Of a stretch of DNA of 20,548 nt, positions 7,715 through 16,755 are shown piece after piece. Positions within the stretch are counted from its first letter, which is position 1. Every line of letters starts with the position of its first letter. The notes under the pieces are model-generated. The model did no database searches, was not told the origin of the DNA, and saw nothing but the letters and a program-made list of their open reading frames with translations. A program made the position numbers and the translations under genes. The stretch comes from Entamoeba invadens IP1 (taxonomy: Eukaryota > Evosea > Mastigamoebida > Endamoebidae), in assembly GCF_000330505.1 (NCBI RefSeq), contig NW_004440376.1:48388-68935 (forward strand), read 5' to 3'.

Positions 7715-10700
7715 TTGAATGCGTTGCTTTTCCAATTCACAGACTAATTTAGAAGATGTGATCCTTTCGATTTGATTATGTTTCCAACACTTTTCAATAA
7801 TATCAAAAAGTTGAGTTGGCATGTTATCTTGCTTTTCTAGACGTTTTCCCGATGTTACGAATTCCGCAATTTTCCATGGAAATTTAAAGAATGTTTTTGG
7901 GTATGCATTACACCACCCGAGACACTCATACATCATCACTCCGAACGAATAAATATCGGCACTCTTTTTATATTTCTCTTGTTTTAATATTTCGGGTGCC
8001 ATATAAGTAGGTGTACCAATACCTTTAGTAAATGTCATATTCGTCTGTAACAAGTTGACGTTTCTCGAACTTCCAAAGTCAGTTAACTTAGCAATTACTT
8101 TTTCTGTGATATCCAACGAAAAGACTAAGATATTGTCTGGCTTAATATCTCTGTGTAATATTCCATTTGTATGTAAATATTCAATTCCCTTTGAAGAGTC
8201 TATTAATATTTTAATTCGCACGTTTATATCAACTTCATCACTCTTTTTGTGTTTCATCAAATCATGTAAAGACCCAAATTGAGCAAATTCGGTGACCATA
8301 CAAATTTTACTTGGTACGAATACAGCGCCATAGAAATGTACAATATATTCACTTCTAAATTTATCTAACATAGAAACTTCATTTGCAAAGTCTTCAAAAC
8401 GTTGTTCGTCATTTTCTGTCATTGAAAAGTTTGTATTGTTTTTTGTGGTATTTTTTGAAGTGTCATTTGTGTTATAATTTGTACTTTCCTGTGTCGCTGT
8501 TCCAGAATTAGTTTGTTGTGTATTTAAATTATTCATTCCATTAGTTTTGTTATTTAAATTTGTGTAATTTGCTGTTCCTCCTATTTTGGTTGAGTCGCAA
8601 TTTTCTACAGAAAATTTCATTCGTTTTATAGCAACCAGATTTCCTCTATAAGTTCCTTTATAAACTGTTCCAAACGTGCCTTCTCCTATTTTCTTATCTT
8701 CAATCAATTCGTGATAATCCAGTCGTGTCGATGGCTTTGTGCTTGCTCGTATTTTGATTAGAATGACTTCTTCTTTCCCTTCGTTCACATCAAGACACAC
8801 ACATGCAACTTCATCTTCAATTTTAGACGAGAAATTTGGTGTTATAAACACTTCAAATTCACATGCAAAGTTCTTTTTGAGTGTCACCAATTTAGGTTCT
8901 GTTCTAATAGAATATTGGTCGCACCCCTCCTTCACAGTAAATTGAATTTTAATTGGCGTTTTCCCTTTGTTACCAATACACAGCAATTCACGACTCTCTA
9001 CATTGACATCGATGTCTGTGTCACTCTCTCCAGTAAATTCAAGAACCTTTTTGTTACTACAAATCTTCGTTGAAATATTTGTGAACGTCACATTTGATTT
9101 TTTCATGTCAAAAATACAGACTTTGGCTTCTTCTTTTTTCGTCTTTTGTCTCTGGTGTATATAAACTAACAATAAAATCACTGAAATGGTGCCAAATATG
9201 ATGACAAAGAAGATAACCAAAATTGGCACTCCAACTTTCAAAAACAACTTTTTGTCATCGACACAGGACAACCCATCTTCACTCAATTTCTTGTTATTTT
9301 CACATTGTGTGCAATAATTATGTAAGGCCTTCACACAAAATTGCACTGTTGTGATGTTTTCACAACGTTCATTTTTTAATATGTAATTGTCTTTACAGAG
9401 TGTACACGACACATCAGATGTGCATAATTGGCACTCACTGTTGCATTGATAACACCTGTTATTTGCCAAATTCAAGTAATACCCGTCAGCACACGATTTA
9501 CACCCACTCTTTGTTTTGTCTATACAATTCGTTAAACCATCAAAAGACTGACATAAATACGACTCACTTGGTGTCAAAAAGGAGTTATCAATACATGTCA
9601 AACACTTTGAAATTTCAGTGCATGTGGCACACGATGGATCACATTTGACACAATCGTTCTTGTCTTTAAAATACCCATTTTTACATATGGCACATCCAAC
9701 ATCATTTGGCATCGAATTTTGACATCGTGAGCGTAAATCACTGGCTAACTCACACTCATTATTGACATTCAAAAAATACAAATCAGTCGAACATGAAAGG
9801 CAGTACGTCGAATTATAACACGTCACACATTTCCCTTTACATGGAAGACACTTGTTGTTTGATAAATAAAACTTTTCGTTGCATTTTACACATCCTTTAG
9901 TTGTCATTATTTCGCAATCTGTAAGAGCATCATTTTTCATATATTTATAACTGTTTTGATTTTTTTTATCATATTCATCTATAACTAATTTGTTTGAAGT
10001 TTTTAAGTCTTTATTAAATTGGTTATTTAATTTAAAAGTTCTAACTAAAGTGCAACTATTGTCGTAAAGACCATATGTACTTTGACATTCGTAAATCGTT
10101 TTAATTGCATTTGATGTCAATATGAGATATTTCTCTCTAAATGTTGATGGTAAGCAATAATCACTATTTTCTGTATTGCTTTTATAATAAGAAGGTATAC
10201 ACTCTTCACATGATACTCCATGAGACCGTTTGCAGTAAAGTTGTTCCATTCTGACACAGACATTGTTGTTAATTAAATAATTATTTTCGCACTTTATACA
10301 CACATTTTTGTTATATAATACGCAATTTTCAATAACATGTTTTGTACAGGAATTGTCTTTTAAAATGTAATTTGTATCTTCAGAACATTTAACACAGTCA
10401 CTTTGTTCATTTTGAATACAATTAATGTAATTATTACACACTTTTGAATTCAAATTAATAACTCCATTTTTGTCACAAGTTAGTGATACCACAGTCTGTT
10501 GACTTAAAATGCACTTTGCGGTGTTTTGGTTGTATTGATAACATAGAGAACATTTATTGTTATCATTAACATATTCATTATCATTACATTTGAATTTTGC
10601 ATTATTTCTAGTATACGAATTGACATTATTTTGTAACACACACTTGTTGTTATATTCGTAATTATCATCACAATTAAAACAAGTACTTTGCATGTTATTG

Positions 10701-12946
10701 TTATTAAAGTATTTGCACGATTGCATGTAACTATAACACTCACCTATAATAGAAAATCCATTATTACATTCTTCACATGATATTTTCGAGTTACTCACAC
10801 ATTTAGAATTTTGTGGTATACACTTACCTTTATTTAAATAATAGTTGTCATTACATTTTAAACACTTAGTGTTATCAAGTTGTGTGTTACAACCATTGTT
10901 ATCTTGTAAACACATTTTAGTTGTTTGATTATAATAATAATAGTCATTACACAAAATACATATACCATTTGATGCCATATAAGGCGGATAACACTCCAAA
11001 CACGTTACTTTATCTCCCGAATATGTACACATCTTACAATTATCAATTTTGTTATAACAATAGTCGCATTTGCTTATTTCACTTTGATATTTATGAGCAG
11101 GACATACACACTTACCATTTTGTGTTAAAAATTCGCCATTACACTTTGTACAAATTTCTGAAAGTTGACTACATGTGTTACAGTTGTTTATTTCATTACA
11201 TAAATGACACGTTTTGTTCTTGGGAAAATAATTTGGTTTACATAGTGTACATCCATTAAAAGTATCACAATAATTAGTTGTGCATGATGTATCACAAGGT
11301 AAACACTTGTTATCATACAAATAAGTTCCATCATAACACGATGTACAATTTGTGGATTGAGTATCACATGTTAAACAATTTGAATGACATAAAACACAAA
11401 TTCCATTGAGTGAATAATACCCATCATCACATTGTGAACACATAATGGGATATGAATAACATTTTCCTGTCTTACAATTTTCACATATATTACAAACTCC
11501 ATTGAAATAATACCTTTCCCCTTCTACACATGATGTGCAATTTGTAGCTAATCCCGTGCAATTGTAACACGTCGAATCACATTGGAGACATTTATTAGAC
11601 TGTAAATAATATTTTTCAGCACACGAGTAACACGTATTATTGTTTGGGCCATAACATGTAAGGCACTCTGGCGCACATTTCTTACAATAACTACCAGTGT
11701 TGTTATAATAAGAGTAATATCCATTAACACATTGATAACAATAATCCATTTCTCGACAATCGAGACATCCTTCTGAACATTTTAGGCAAATATTATAATC
11801 ATATCGAAAATAGCCCATTGAACATTCAAAACAATACGTTGAGTCTGGACAATGCGCACAACCATCCATACAAGGAATGCAAGTTCTATTATAAGTTGAT
11901 GAGTAATAAAAATAATATCCATTATAACAAGATGTACAATTTGTTCGATAAGGACCATCGCAACTGTAACACTCCGAGTGACATAGAAAACACTCTTTAT
12001 TTGATAAATAGTAATGGGAATTACAACTTGTGCAATTTAGGCGTGTTGGACCGTTGCAATTATAACAATCTGCACTACATGCATAGCACTGAGAATTTGA
12101 CAGATAATATTTTGAATAGCATGTTTTGCAACTCGATGATGAATAACTCGAGCAAGTATTACATGAAGAATGACACGCAATACAACTTCCACTTGAATAG
12201 TAATAATGTAATCTACATGAGGTACATTGATTTGAATTTGGTCCACTGCAATAACTACACGAAGAATAACAAGAAAGACATGAAGTTCCTGATAGATAGT
12301 AATATTGATTACAAGTAACACAACTTGTGGCAGTAGTACAATAATTACAAGGAGATGAACATGAATAACAGTAATTGGGATCTTTTAAATAATACCCATT
12401 TTTACATGAATAACACTGGGTATATGAAGAACCAAAACATGTGACGCACCTATAACTACACGAACTACAAGAGCCTGAAGATAAGTAATACCCATCATTG
12501 CATTTAGTGCATGTTGTACCACTACAAATTGCACAATTGGTACAGGAGCCTTTTAAAGTTTCTTTTGTGTTATTTGAATTTTTGTTGTTATTAAATGATT
12601 GACTGGAATTGTGTGAATTTTTTTTAAATAAATTTGTGATGTTTTCAAAGTAATTTTTGATTTTCAAAAATTTGTAAAAAGTGTTTTCTAAAGTAAAAAA
12701 TAGTGTTTGTTTTACTTTGAAATTTATTGAAAGAGTCAGTTCTGTCTCTTTAAAACACTTCACTGAAAAATTGTCATTTACTTGTGGTAACTCAATTTCA
12801 TCACTTGAAAGACTCCATTCAAAATTGGACGAACACTCGTCATCCAAACCAACACACAGAAGTTCATATCGATATTTGCACCACTTCACGTGTGTACTTT
12901 TAACACTAATAATGTAAATTAATATCAATACCCTGAACAGTTTCAT
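7712..12946 (-). CDS. Transmembrane receptor-like protein kinase (TMK), CxxC-rich ectodomain
   Basis: The 1744-residue protein fits the Entamoeba TMK family of surface sensor kinases. A signal peptide (LFRVLILIYIISV, residues 3-15) opens it. From about residue 130 to 1220 follow dozens of CxxC and CxxCxxGYY units, furin-like or VSP-like; the middle (about 670-960) is Asn-rich and less regular. A single membrane helix lies at about 1238-1263 (VGVPILVIFFVIIFGTISVI), with a charged stop-transfer stretch QRQKTKK after it. Next come a beta-rich domain (about 1270-1410) and a kinase domain (about 1415-1744). Catalytic landmarks are intact: GEGTFGTV loop, VAIK lysine, an NEV glutamate in helix C, HRDIKPDN, DFG and APE. 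HRDIKPDN points to Ser/Thr, tyrosine-kinase-like type. A long Asn/Thr-rich insertion follows the VAIK strand. The ATG at 12944-12946 is supported by the signal peptide. The ligand is unknown. Confidence 0.95.
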   Translation of the reverse strand: MKLFRVLILIYIISVKSTHVKWCKYRYELLCVGLDDECSSNFEWSLSSDEIELPQVNDNFSVKCFKETELTLSINFKVKQTLFFTLENTFYKFLKIKNYFENITNLFKKNSHNSSQSFNNNKNSNNTKETLKGSCTNCAICSGTTCTKCNDGYYLSSGSCSSCSYRCVTCFGSSYTQCYSCKNGYYLKDPNYCYSCSSPCNYCTTATSCVTCNQYYYLSGTSCLSCYSSCSYCSGPNSNQCTSCRLHYYYSSGSCIACHSSCNTCSSYSSSSCKTCYSKYYLSNSQCYACSADCYNCNGPTRLNCTSCNSHYYLSNKECFLCHSECYSCDGPYRTNCTSCYNGYYFYYSSTYNRTCIPCMDGCAHCPDSTYCFECSMGYFRYDYNICLKCSEGCLDCREMDYCYQCVNGYYSYYNNTGSYCKKCAPECLTCYGPNNNTCYSCAEKYYLQSNKCLQCDSTCYNCTGLATNCTSCVEGERYYFNGVCNICENCKTGKCYSYPIMCSQCDDGYYSLNGICVLCHSNCLTCDTQSTNCTSCYDGTYLYDNKCLPCDTSCTTNYCDTFNGCTLCKPNYFPKNKTCHLCNEINNCNTCSQLSEICTKCNGEFLTQNGKCVCPAHKYQSEISKCDYCYNKIDNCKMCTYSGDKVTCLECYPPYMASNGICILCNDYYYYNQTTKMCLQDNNGCNTQLDNTKCLKCNDNYYLNKGKCIPQNSKCVSNSKISCEECNNGFSIIGECYSYMQSCKYFNNNNMQSTCFNCDDNYEYNNKCVLQNNVNSYTRNNAKFKCNDNEYVNDNNKCSLCYQYNQNTAKCILSQQTVVSLTCDKNGVINLNSKVCNNYINCIQNEQSDCVKCSEDTNYILKDNSCTKHVIENCVLYNKNVCIKCENNYLINNNVCVRMEQLYCKRSHGVSCEECIPSYYKSNTENSDYCLPSTFREKYLILTSNAIKTIYECQSTYGLYDNSCTLVRTFKLNNQFNKDLKTSNKLVIDEYDKKNQNSYKYMKNDALTDCEIMTTKGCVKCNEKFYLSNNKCLPCKGKCVTCYNSTYCLSCSTDLYFLNVNNECELASDLRSRCQNSMPNDVGCAICKNGYFKDKNDCVKCDPSCATCTEISKCLTCIDNSFLTPSESYLCQSFDGLTNCIDKTKSGCKSCADGYYLNLANNRCYQCNSECQLCTSDVSCTLCKDNYILKNERCENITTVQFCVKALHNYCTQCENNKKLSEDGLSCVDDKKLFLKVGVPILVIFFVIIFGTISVILLLVYIHQRQKTKKEEAKVCIFDMKKSNVTFTNISTKICSNKKVLEFTGESDTDIDVNVESRELLCIGNKGKTPIKIQFTVKEGCDQYSIRTEPKLVTLKKNFACEFEVFITPNFSSKIEDEVACVCLDVNEGKEEVILIKIRASTKPSTRLDYHELIEDKKIGEGTFGTVYKGTYRGNLVAIKRMKFSVENCDSTKIGGTANYTNLNNKTNGMNNLNTQQTNSGTATQESTNYNTNDTSKNTTKNNTNFSMTENDEQRFEDFANEVSMLDKFRSEYIVHFYGAVFVPSKICMVTEFAQFGSLHDLMKHKKSDEVDINVRIKILIDSSKGIEYLHTNGILHRDIKPDNILVFSLDITEKVIAKLTDFGSSRNVNLLQTNMTFTKGIGTPTYMAPEILKQEKYKKSADIYSFGVMMYECLGWCNAYPKTFFKFPWKIAEFVTSGKRLEKQDNMPTQLFDIIEKCWKHNQIERITSSKLVCELEKQRIQ

Positions 12947-13497
12947 TATTAGAATTAAGTAGTTTTAAAATAAGATTTTTATTGTTATTTTGGTGTTTTC
13001 GTCTTTTCAATATTAATTTGAGTTTGAAATAAAGTTGATAATTGCGTTGACAAATTAATAATAATTCATTATATAATTAGTATCTCGACATTATTTGGTA
13101 TTATTTTGGATTAAAAGAAATGGAATATTTGGGGAAATCCATCTAACTGCTTTAAATTTTTATCACGTTTTACCTAATGCCCGTTGTTTACCCTAAATTA
13201 AAGCAATTTATATGTGGCAAAAGATTTCTACAAAACAAATTCACTGAAAAAGCTATTTTTGACATGTTTTTTTATTTATAAGAATTGATTTAAAACATTT
13301 TAATGTAATTTAAAAAAAATAGCTATATATTATAATAATTTTAAATATAAATTATAGTTATCTTTTGAAGTATTTTATTAATACTAATATTTTTAAAATT
13401 GGTTTTTTGTTATAATTACATTTATTGTATCACAAATTTATTTATTAGAATTTAAATTATTTATATAAATTAATATAAAGTTGTTTTTTTATCACAC
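12947..13497. other. 5' flank of the kinase gene
   Basis: This AT-rich stretch shows no gene. TATTTTAAAAC lies 10-25 bases before the kinase ATG and loosely resembles the Entamoeba TATA element. GTTTGAAAT (13022-13030) recurs in the 5' flanks of two other genes here. The remainder is A/T low complexity up to the 9-bp duplication at 13498. Confidence 0.35.
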
Positions 13498-13506
13498 GAT
13501 TTGTAC

Positions 13507-13956
13507 GGGGCAGACCTTTCCCACCCTCACCCCGTTTAAATATAGAATTAATTTACTATATTTTATAATTTTATAATTATAATTATAGTAAATGGGCGTT
13601 TTGGATAATATTAGGTCTGGTTCCCGAATTCAAAAAATGCCGAAAATTCACCTTGATTTAGTGGAAACCGAGTGAGACGGAGCATTGAAAAGAAGGCTCT
13701 GAAGACACACTCAAACAGTCTGTTTGTGCACCGTTTCACCCACTTTCCAAGTCCTCCCTTGGCGCGGATCCCCCCCTGACCCCCCCCCCCCCCGCAAGCG
13801 GGGGGGGGGGGGAACCACATCCGCGTCCACACAGTACGGACAAGGAAAGTGGGTGACATGGGGACGCACAAACAGTGGCTGAAAAATGGACTTCCTTCAA
13901 AAACAATCGCGGCAAATATTTTATTTTGGTAAACGGGGTGGGAAAGGTCTGACCCC
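13507..13956. mobile_element. 450-bp foldback MITE, Mutator-like, with a 9-bp target duplication
   Basis: The ends match as inverted repeats: GGGG(T)CAGACCTTTCCCACC continuing to CCCGTTTA, with a 1-base and a 5-base indel. GATTTGTAC occurs directly outside both ends (13498-13506 and 13957-13965), a perfect 9-bp target duplication. That length and G-rich ends fit the Mutator-like elements known from Entamoeba. Much of the interior is also an inverted repeat: TGTTTGTGC...CACCCACTTTCC (about 13720-13749) mirrors 13841-13878, and CGCGGAT (13763-13769) mirrors ATCCGCG (13819-13825). The centre is a run of 14 C, GCAAGC, then 13 G. It is far more GC-rich than the host DNA. The 118-codon minus-strand frame across it follows from the repeat and is not a gene. 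Confidence 0.85.
13780..13812. repeat. C14/G13 hairpin at the centre of the foldback MITE
   Basis: Bases 13780-13793 are 14 C, followed by GCAAGC and 13 G (13800-13812). The arms pair perfectly with only AA as loop. It can form a very stable hairpin, and the G strand could also form a quadruplex. Its exact length may be unreliable because such runs sequence poorly. Confidence 0.9.
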
Positions 13957-13965
13957 GATTTGTAC

Positions 13966-14262
13966 ATAAAATGATGTTAATATTCTGACTTAAAAAGTGG
14001 AACTTTTCATTGTGATCAAAAGTATTGTTCTTGTATAAAACAGAAATACACTAAATATTGCAAAAGTCAATACGCATTGCTCTAAACGAATCGAACTTTT
14101 ATTAATTTTTATTACTTAAAAAACAGTCAAATGTATAATCTTTTTTATATTTGTTCATACCAGTACAAAAATAACTCGCATAGTCGAGTTATAAACTTTG
14201 AAATATAATAAAGAACTGCTATTGTGAAATACTACAGTACTCACAGTAAAAAGTCAAACTTT
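13966..14262. other. Short gene-free spacer
   Basis: AT-rich DNA lies between the foldback MITE and the coding scrap at 14263. No repeat or open frame of note was seen. Confidence 0.4.
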
Positions 14263-14382
14263 TTATAAGTTAGATAATTTTTCTAAATAAATAGCTGATA
14301 CTTTACCAGAAGCATCAAATGTCACTTTTGAATAAAGAGCAGTTCTGATTGTAAATTCTTTGTTGAGGAATAAATTTTTATT
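14263..14382 (-). pseudogene. Coding scrap: C-terminal end of an unidentified protein
   Basis: A minus-strand open frame of 39 codons reads like real protein, including NKEFTIRTALYSKVTFDASG and KVSAIYLEKLSNL, and ends in TAA at 14263-14265. It has no ATG and is preceded by an in-frame TAA at 14383-14385. Its upstream side is only 20 bases from the 14404-15076 transposon, and no continuation is visible beyond that element. It is best read as the 3' end of a gene whose upstream part was lost or scrambled. I do not recognise the family. Confidence 0.3.
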
Positions 14383-14403
14383 TTATTCCAAAAACTTAAA
14401 GTA

Positions 14404-15076
14404 AAGTGACTCTCCCAAGGTGTGCAAGTTAAAATTTTTAGTCTTTTTTACAGGGAAAGGGCGTGCAAGACTAAATTTTAGTTGAAAAACATTTTATTAA
14501 AAAAATGTTATTCATTTCCAAATAGTTTCAAAAAACAGACAACCCTTTGGTGCTTGAATTAATAAACTACAAAAAGCAAATTAAATTATAAAAATTGGGT
14601 AGTGTTTTATCTACGTGTTTAATGTAAAAACAATTTTGTTTCAAGACGTGAATAACTGTCGATGTCTCTTGTGTTATTGTATTCAAAGTGACAAGAAAAG
14701 GTATGATAAACATTATGTTTTTCTCTGTGCCGTTTTATAGCAAACAATAACAAATAGTCTGTTTAATAGGTGCAGTTCATTGTTACAAATCGATGTGCAC
14801 TGTTGTCCAGAACTGGTCCTTCGATAATTTCAATTGGGTCGCTTTCCTGAAATTGTTGCTTAATTAATTGTATTCGAAGTGTGAAAGTTAAAAATTGCAA
14901 CGTCACAAGGTGTGCAAGTTAAAGTATAGTTTAGTAATAACTTCAAAATTATAATTAATAATTAAACTAAAAATAATCTTTTTTTTCATAATTTCAAAAA
15001 ATTAATGATTCTATTTTTTTAATAAAAAAATTATAAATGAACTATACCTTAACTTGCACACCTTGGGAAGTCACTT
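14404..15076. mobile_element. 673-bp TA-flanked inverted-repeat element
   Basis: The terminal inverted repeats AAGTGACT(C)TCCCAAGGTG continue with TGCAAGTTAA (14404-14432 and about 15049-15076) and differ by one indel. TA lies outside each end (14402-14403, 15077-15078), as for Tc1/mariner-type insertion. A third copy of the inner repeat block, CAAGGTGTGCAAGTTAAAG, occurs at 14906-14932 in the same orientation as the left end. It pairs with the right end through an extended match including GTATAGTT. There is no transposase frame. The element is non-autonomous and perhaps composite. Confidence 0.75.
14906..15065. repeat. Inner inverted-repeat pair nested in the 14404-15076 element
   Basis: CAAGGTGTGCAAGTTAA(A/G)G followed by TATAGTT(T/C)A at 14906-14932 is mirrored at 15039-15065 with two mismatches. 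This pair matches over a longer stretch than the outer left end does, suggesting a nested smaller copy of the same family or a duplicated end. Confidence 0.6.
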
Positions 15077-15350
15077 TAATCTTAAATAAGATGAAAATTA
15101 GACTTAATTTTGTTAATTTTAGTTTGCACGTTTTTGTATATTTTTTAAATTATGAATTAAACATTGTTTAGTTAGACAAATTAGTTATAACAGACATATT
15201 ATAATGAAGTAAAGTAATGTTTGTAAAAGTTTGTTCAAAAAAGTTCTATCTTTTAAACCACGACAAAAAGTAGTGATGTTAATTTCAAGACAGTATTAAA
15301 AATAAAAACAAAAATAAAAATTTTAAAAATAAAACAAATATTTTTAAAAG
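15077..15350. other. Gene-free spacer
   Basis: A/T-rich sequence with no open frame or repeat of note lies between the 14404-15076 element and the tRNA-like sequence. Confidence 0.4.
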
Positions 15351-15439
15351 CGGGAATGTAGGAGTCGAACCCACGATCTTCTGAACTTTTATTTTTTCTG
15401 TTCAATAAACAGCTGCACTACCGTTGTGCTATATTTCCC
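15351..15439 (-). tRNA. tRNA-like sequence, damaged or intron-containing anticodon arm
   Basis: On the minus strand the sequence has a D arm GCAC-AACGGTA-GTGC, a TAGCxxAACGGTAGTGC A-box region, and a T arm GTGGG-TTCGACT-CCTAC (B-box GGTTCGACTCC). The ends GGGAA.../...TTCCCG pair over five bases, but the inner acceptor pairs are imperfect. The 3' half (TTCAGAAGATCGTGGG) resembles Trp or Arg tRNAs. The anticodon region is odd: GCTGT faces TCAGA with only three good pairs, and about 18 extra bases (A-rich, AACAGAAAAAATAAAAG) sit where a 37/38 intron would be. If that is excised the loop reads TTATTG, giving no sensible anticodon. It is probably a tRNA pseudogene or a tRNA with an unusual intron; amino acid identity is not assigned. 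Confidence 0.55.
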
Positions 15440-15846
15440 AGATGAATAAATAATTAACAGTTAAGATAATTTATAATAAAAATTAATAATATATTTATAG
15501 TTAAAAAAAAAGTTGCTCCATAAGTAAAAAAAATAATTATAATAAAAAACTATTATAGTTTTAGTATTAGAGTTTTTCACATACAAATTTCCACAAACAA
15601 GAGTTTTTTGTTATTAAAAATAAATGTTTTTTATCATTAAGTTTAAATTGATTTCATTTACTATTTCCCAAAAAAGCCAGACTTTTTTATCAAGCTGGAT
15701 TTTTTTTTACAACTCTAATTATTAAATCAATTACAATATTAAATCTTTTAAAGTTGAATAGATTTTATTAATTGTTAGATACATTGTATCAGTCATTAAC
15801 TATTTTGTTATATAAAACAAATACAAAAAATGTCATTCAAAATAAA
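15440..15846. other. Gene-free AT-rich spacer
   Basis: The stretch lies between the tRNA-like sequence and the 3' end of the TLDc gene. Only low-complexity A/T sequence was seen, apart from small A/T hairpins that are expected by composition. Confidence 0.4.
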
Positions 15847-15849
15847 TTA
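15845..15849 (-). terminator. TAATT polyadenylation-type motif overlapping the TLDc stop
   Basis: The coding strand reads TAATTTATTT, beginning at the stop codon. The Hsp70-like gene has the identical ten bases just past its stop. Confidence 0.45.
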
Positions 15850-16755
15850 TTCCAATTGAATGACTTTTATTCTACTGACTTTAAATTTATCATCAATAAA
15901 TAACTTGTTTTTACCTCCAAAAGAAGATAATCTGAATGTTCCATCTCCATTTTTGTTAATTCCAAAGTCGCTCGTCATTTTAAACGAAAACAATGAAAAA
16001 TCTTTTTTTCGATTAAGATAAAAAGTCTGTTTATCGTTAATTGGATACTTTTCAAATGTATTTTTACCATTAATTTTTGAAATAAAAATAAACGATTTCG
16101 AATCATCAACCCATTCAATGTTTTTTACCTTCTCGAACAAAACACCCCCAAATTTGTTACCGTCGTTATCCTCAATCAAAAAAACTAAGTTACTTTTTCC
16201 TTCTATTTTATTATTAAAAACGGAAGTATTTTGTTTCCAGTCGTCTTGCACACTGTCAAAAATTACTTCTTTAAATATCATGTTTGTTTTTTTTCCTATG
16301 TTTAATTCTGTATCATCACATCCTTTGTAATATTTGGATTTTTTCATTTCTGATATCTTTGTGTTTTTGCGATTTTCAAATTCTTTAATTTGTTCTTCCA
16401 GCACATTCTTTTTAGCTTGAAAGTCTTCGTCGTAAATTTCAGATAGTTCTTCAACGATTTTATCAAAACAATTTAAATCATTTTGATTTTTAAGGATTTT
16501 CATTTCAGTTTTTACCTTCTTTTTCATTGTTTTAAGGTTGTTATACACAATCTCGAGTGACTTAAACAATACATAATTTCTTGCGACATTTTCTTCGAAT
16601 CGCTCGTAAAATGTTTCGGCTGTTTTTATTCTTGTTGCTATTGGTTTTGTTTTGTCGTCAACAAAAACCGTGTCGTGTCTATTATTTAAATAATCGTTGT
16701 ATACAAGTGACGACGATTGACACAATTTATTTAACTCTTTGAATAAAGTATCCAT
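15847..16755 (-). CDS. TLDc-domain protein with N-terminal coiled coil
   Basis: The 302-residue protein is complete. Residues about 50-145 are charged, Lys/Glu-rich and helical, probably a coiled coil (for example KIVEELSEIYDEDFQAKKN). Residues about 163-302 fit the TLDc domain as found in the large Entamoeba family. Landmarks are IFDSVQDDW, the stretch NKIEGKSNLVFLIEDNDG, KFGGVLF, WVDDSKSFIFISKINGK, a central LFSFKMTSDFGINK, and the terminal FKVSRIKVIQLE. In animals TLDc proteins protect against oxidative stress and bind the V-ATPase; in Entamoeba the role is unknown. The ATG at 16753-16755 is the first in frame, with no signal peptide or membrane segment, so it is probably cytosolic. Its 5' flank is short and AT-rich, with GTTTGAAAT 16 bases upstream of the start. 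Confidence 0.88.
   Translation of the reverse strand: MDTLFKELNKLCQSSSLVYNDYLNNRHDTVFVDDKTKPIATRIKTAETFYERFEENVARNYVLFKSLEIVYNNLKTMKKKVKTEMKILKNQNDLNCFDKIVEELSEIYDEDFQAKKNVLEEQIKEFENRKNTKISEMKKSKYYKGCDDTELNIGKKTNMIFKEVIFDSVQDDWKQNTSVFNNKIEGKSNLVFLIEDNDGNKFGGVLFEKVKNIEWVDDSKSFIFISKINGKNTFEKYPINDKQTFYLNRKKDFSLFSFKMTSDFGINKNGDGTFRLSSFGGKNKLFIDDKFKVSRIKVIQLE

Noticed and set aside
11818..12318. Plus-strand 166-codon open frame
   Set aside because: It is antisense to the Cys/Asn-rich ectodomain of the kinase; the repeat composition of that gene keeps the opposite strand open.
13780..13812. C/G run as telomeric or cloning artefact
   Set aside because: It sits symmetrically at the centre of an element with matching ends and a target duplication, so it fits as part of the element, although its exact length may be inaccurate.
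13611..13967. Minus-strand 118-codon frame with a Gly/Pro-rich middle
   Set aside because: It lies wholly over the foldback MITE and its target duplication; the Gly and Pro runs are just the C14/G13 hairpin translated.
15351..15439. Part of an Entamoeba tRNA array
   Set aside because: No second tRNA and no short tandem repeats occur nearby.
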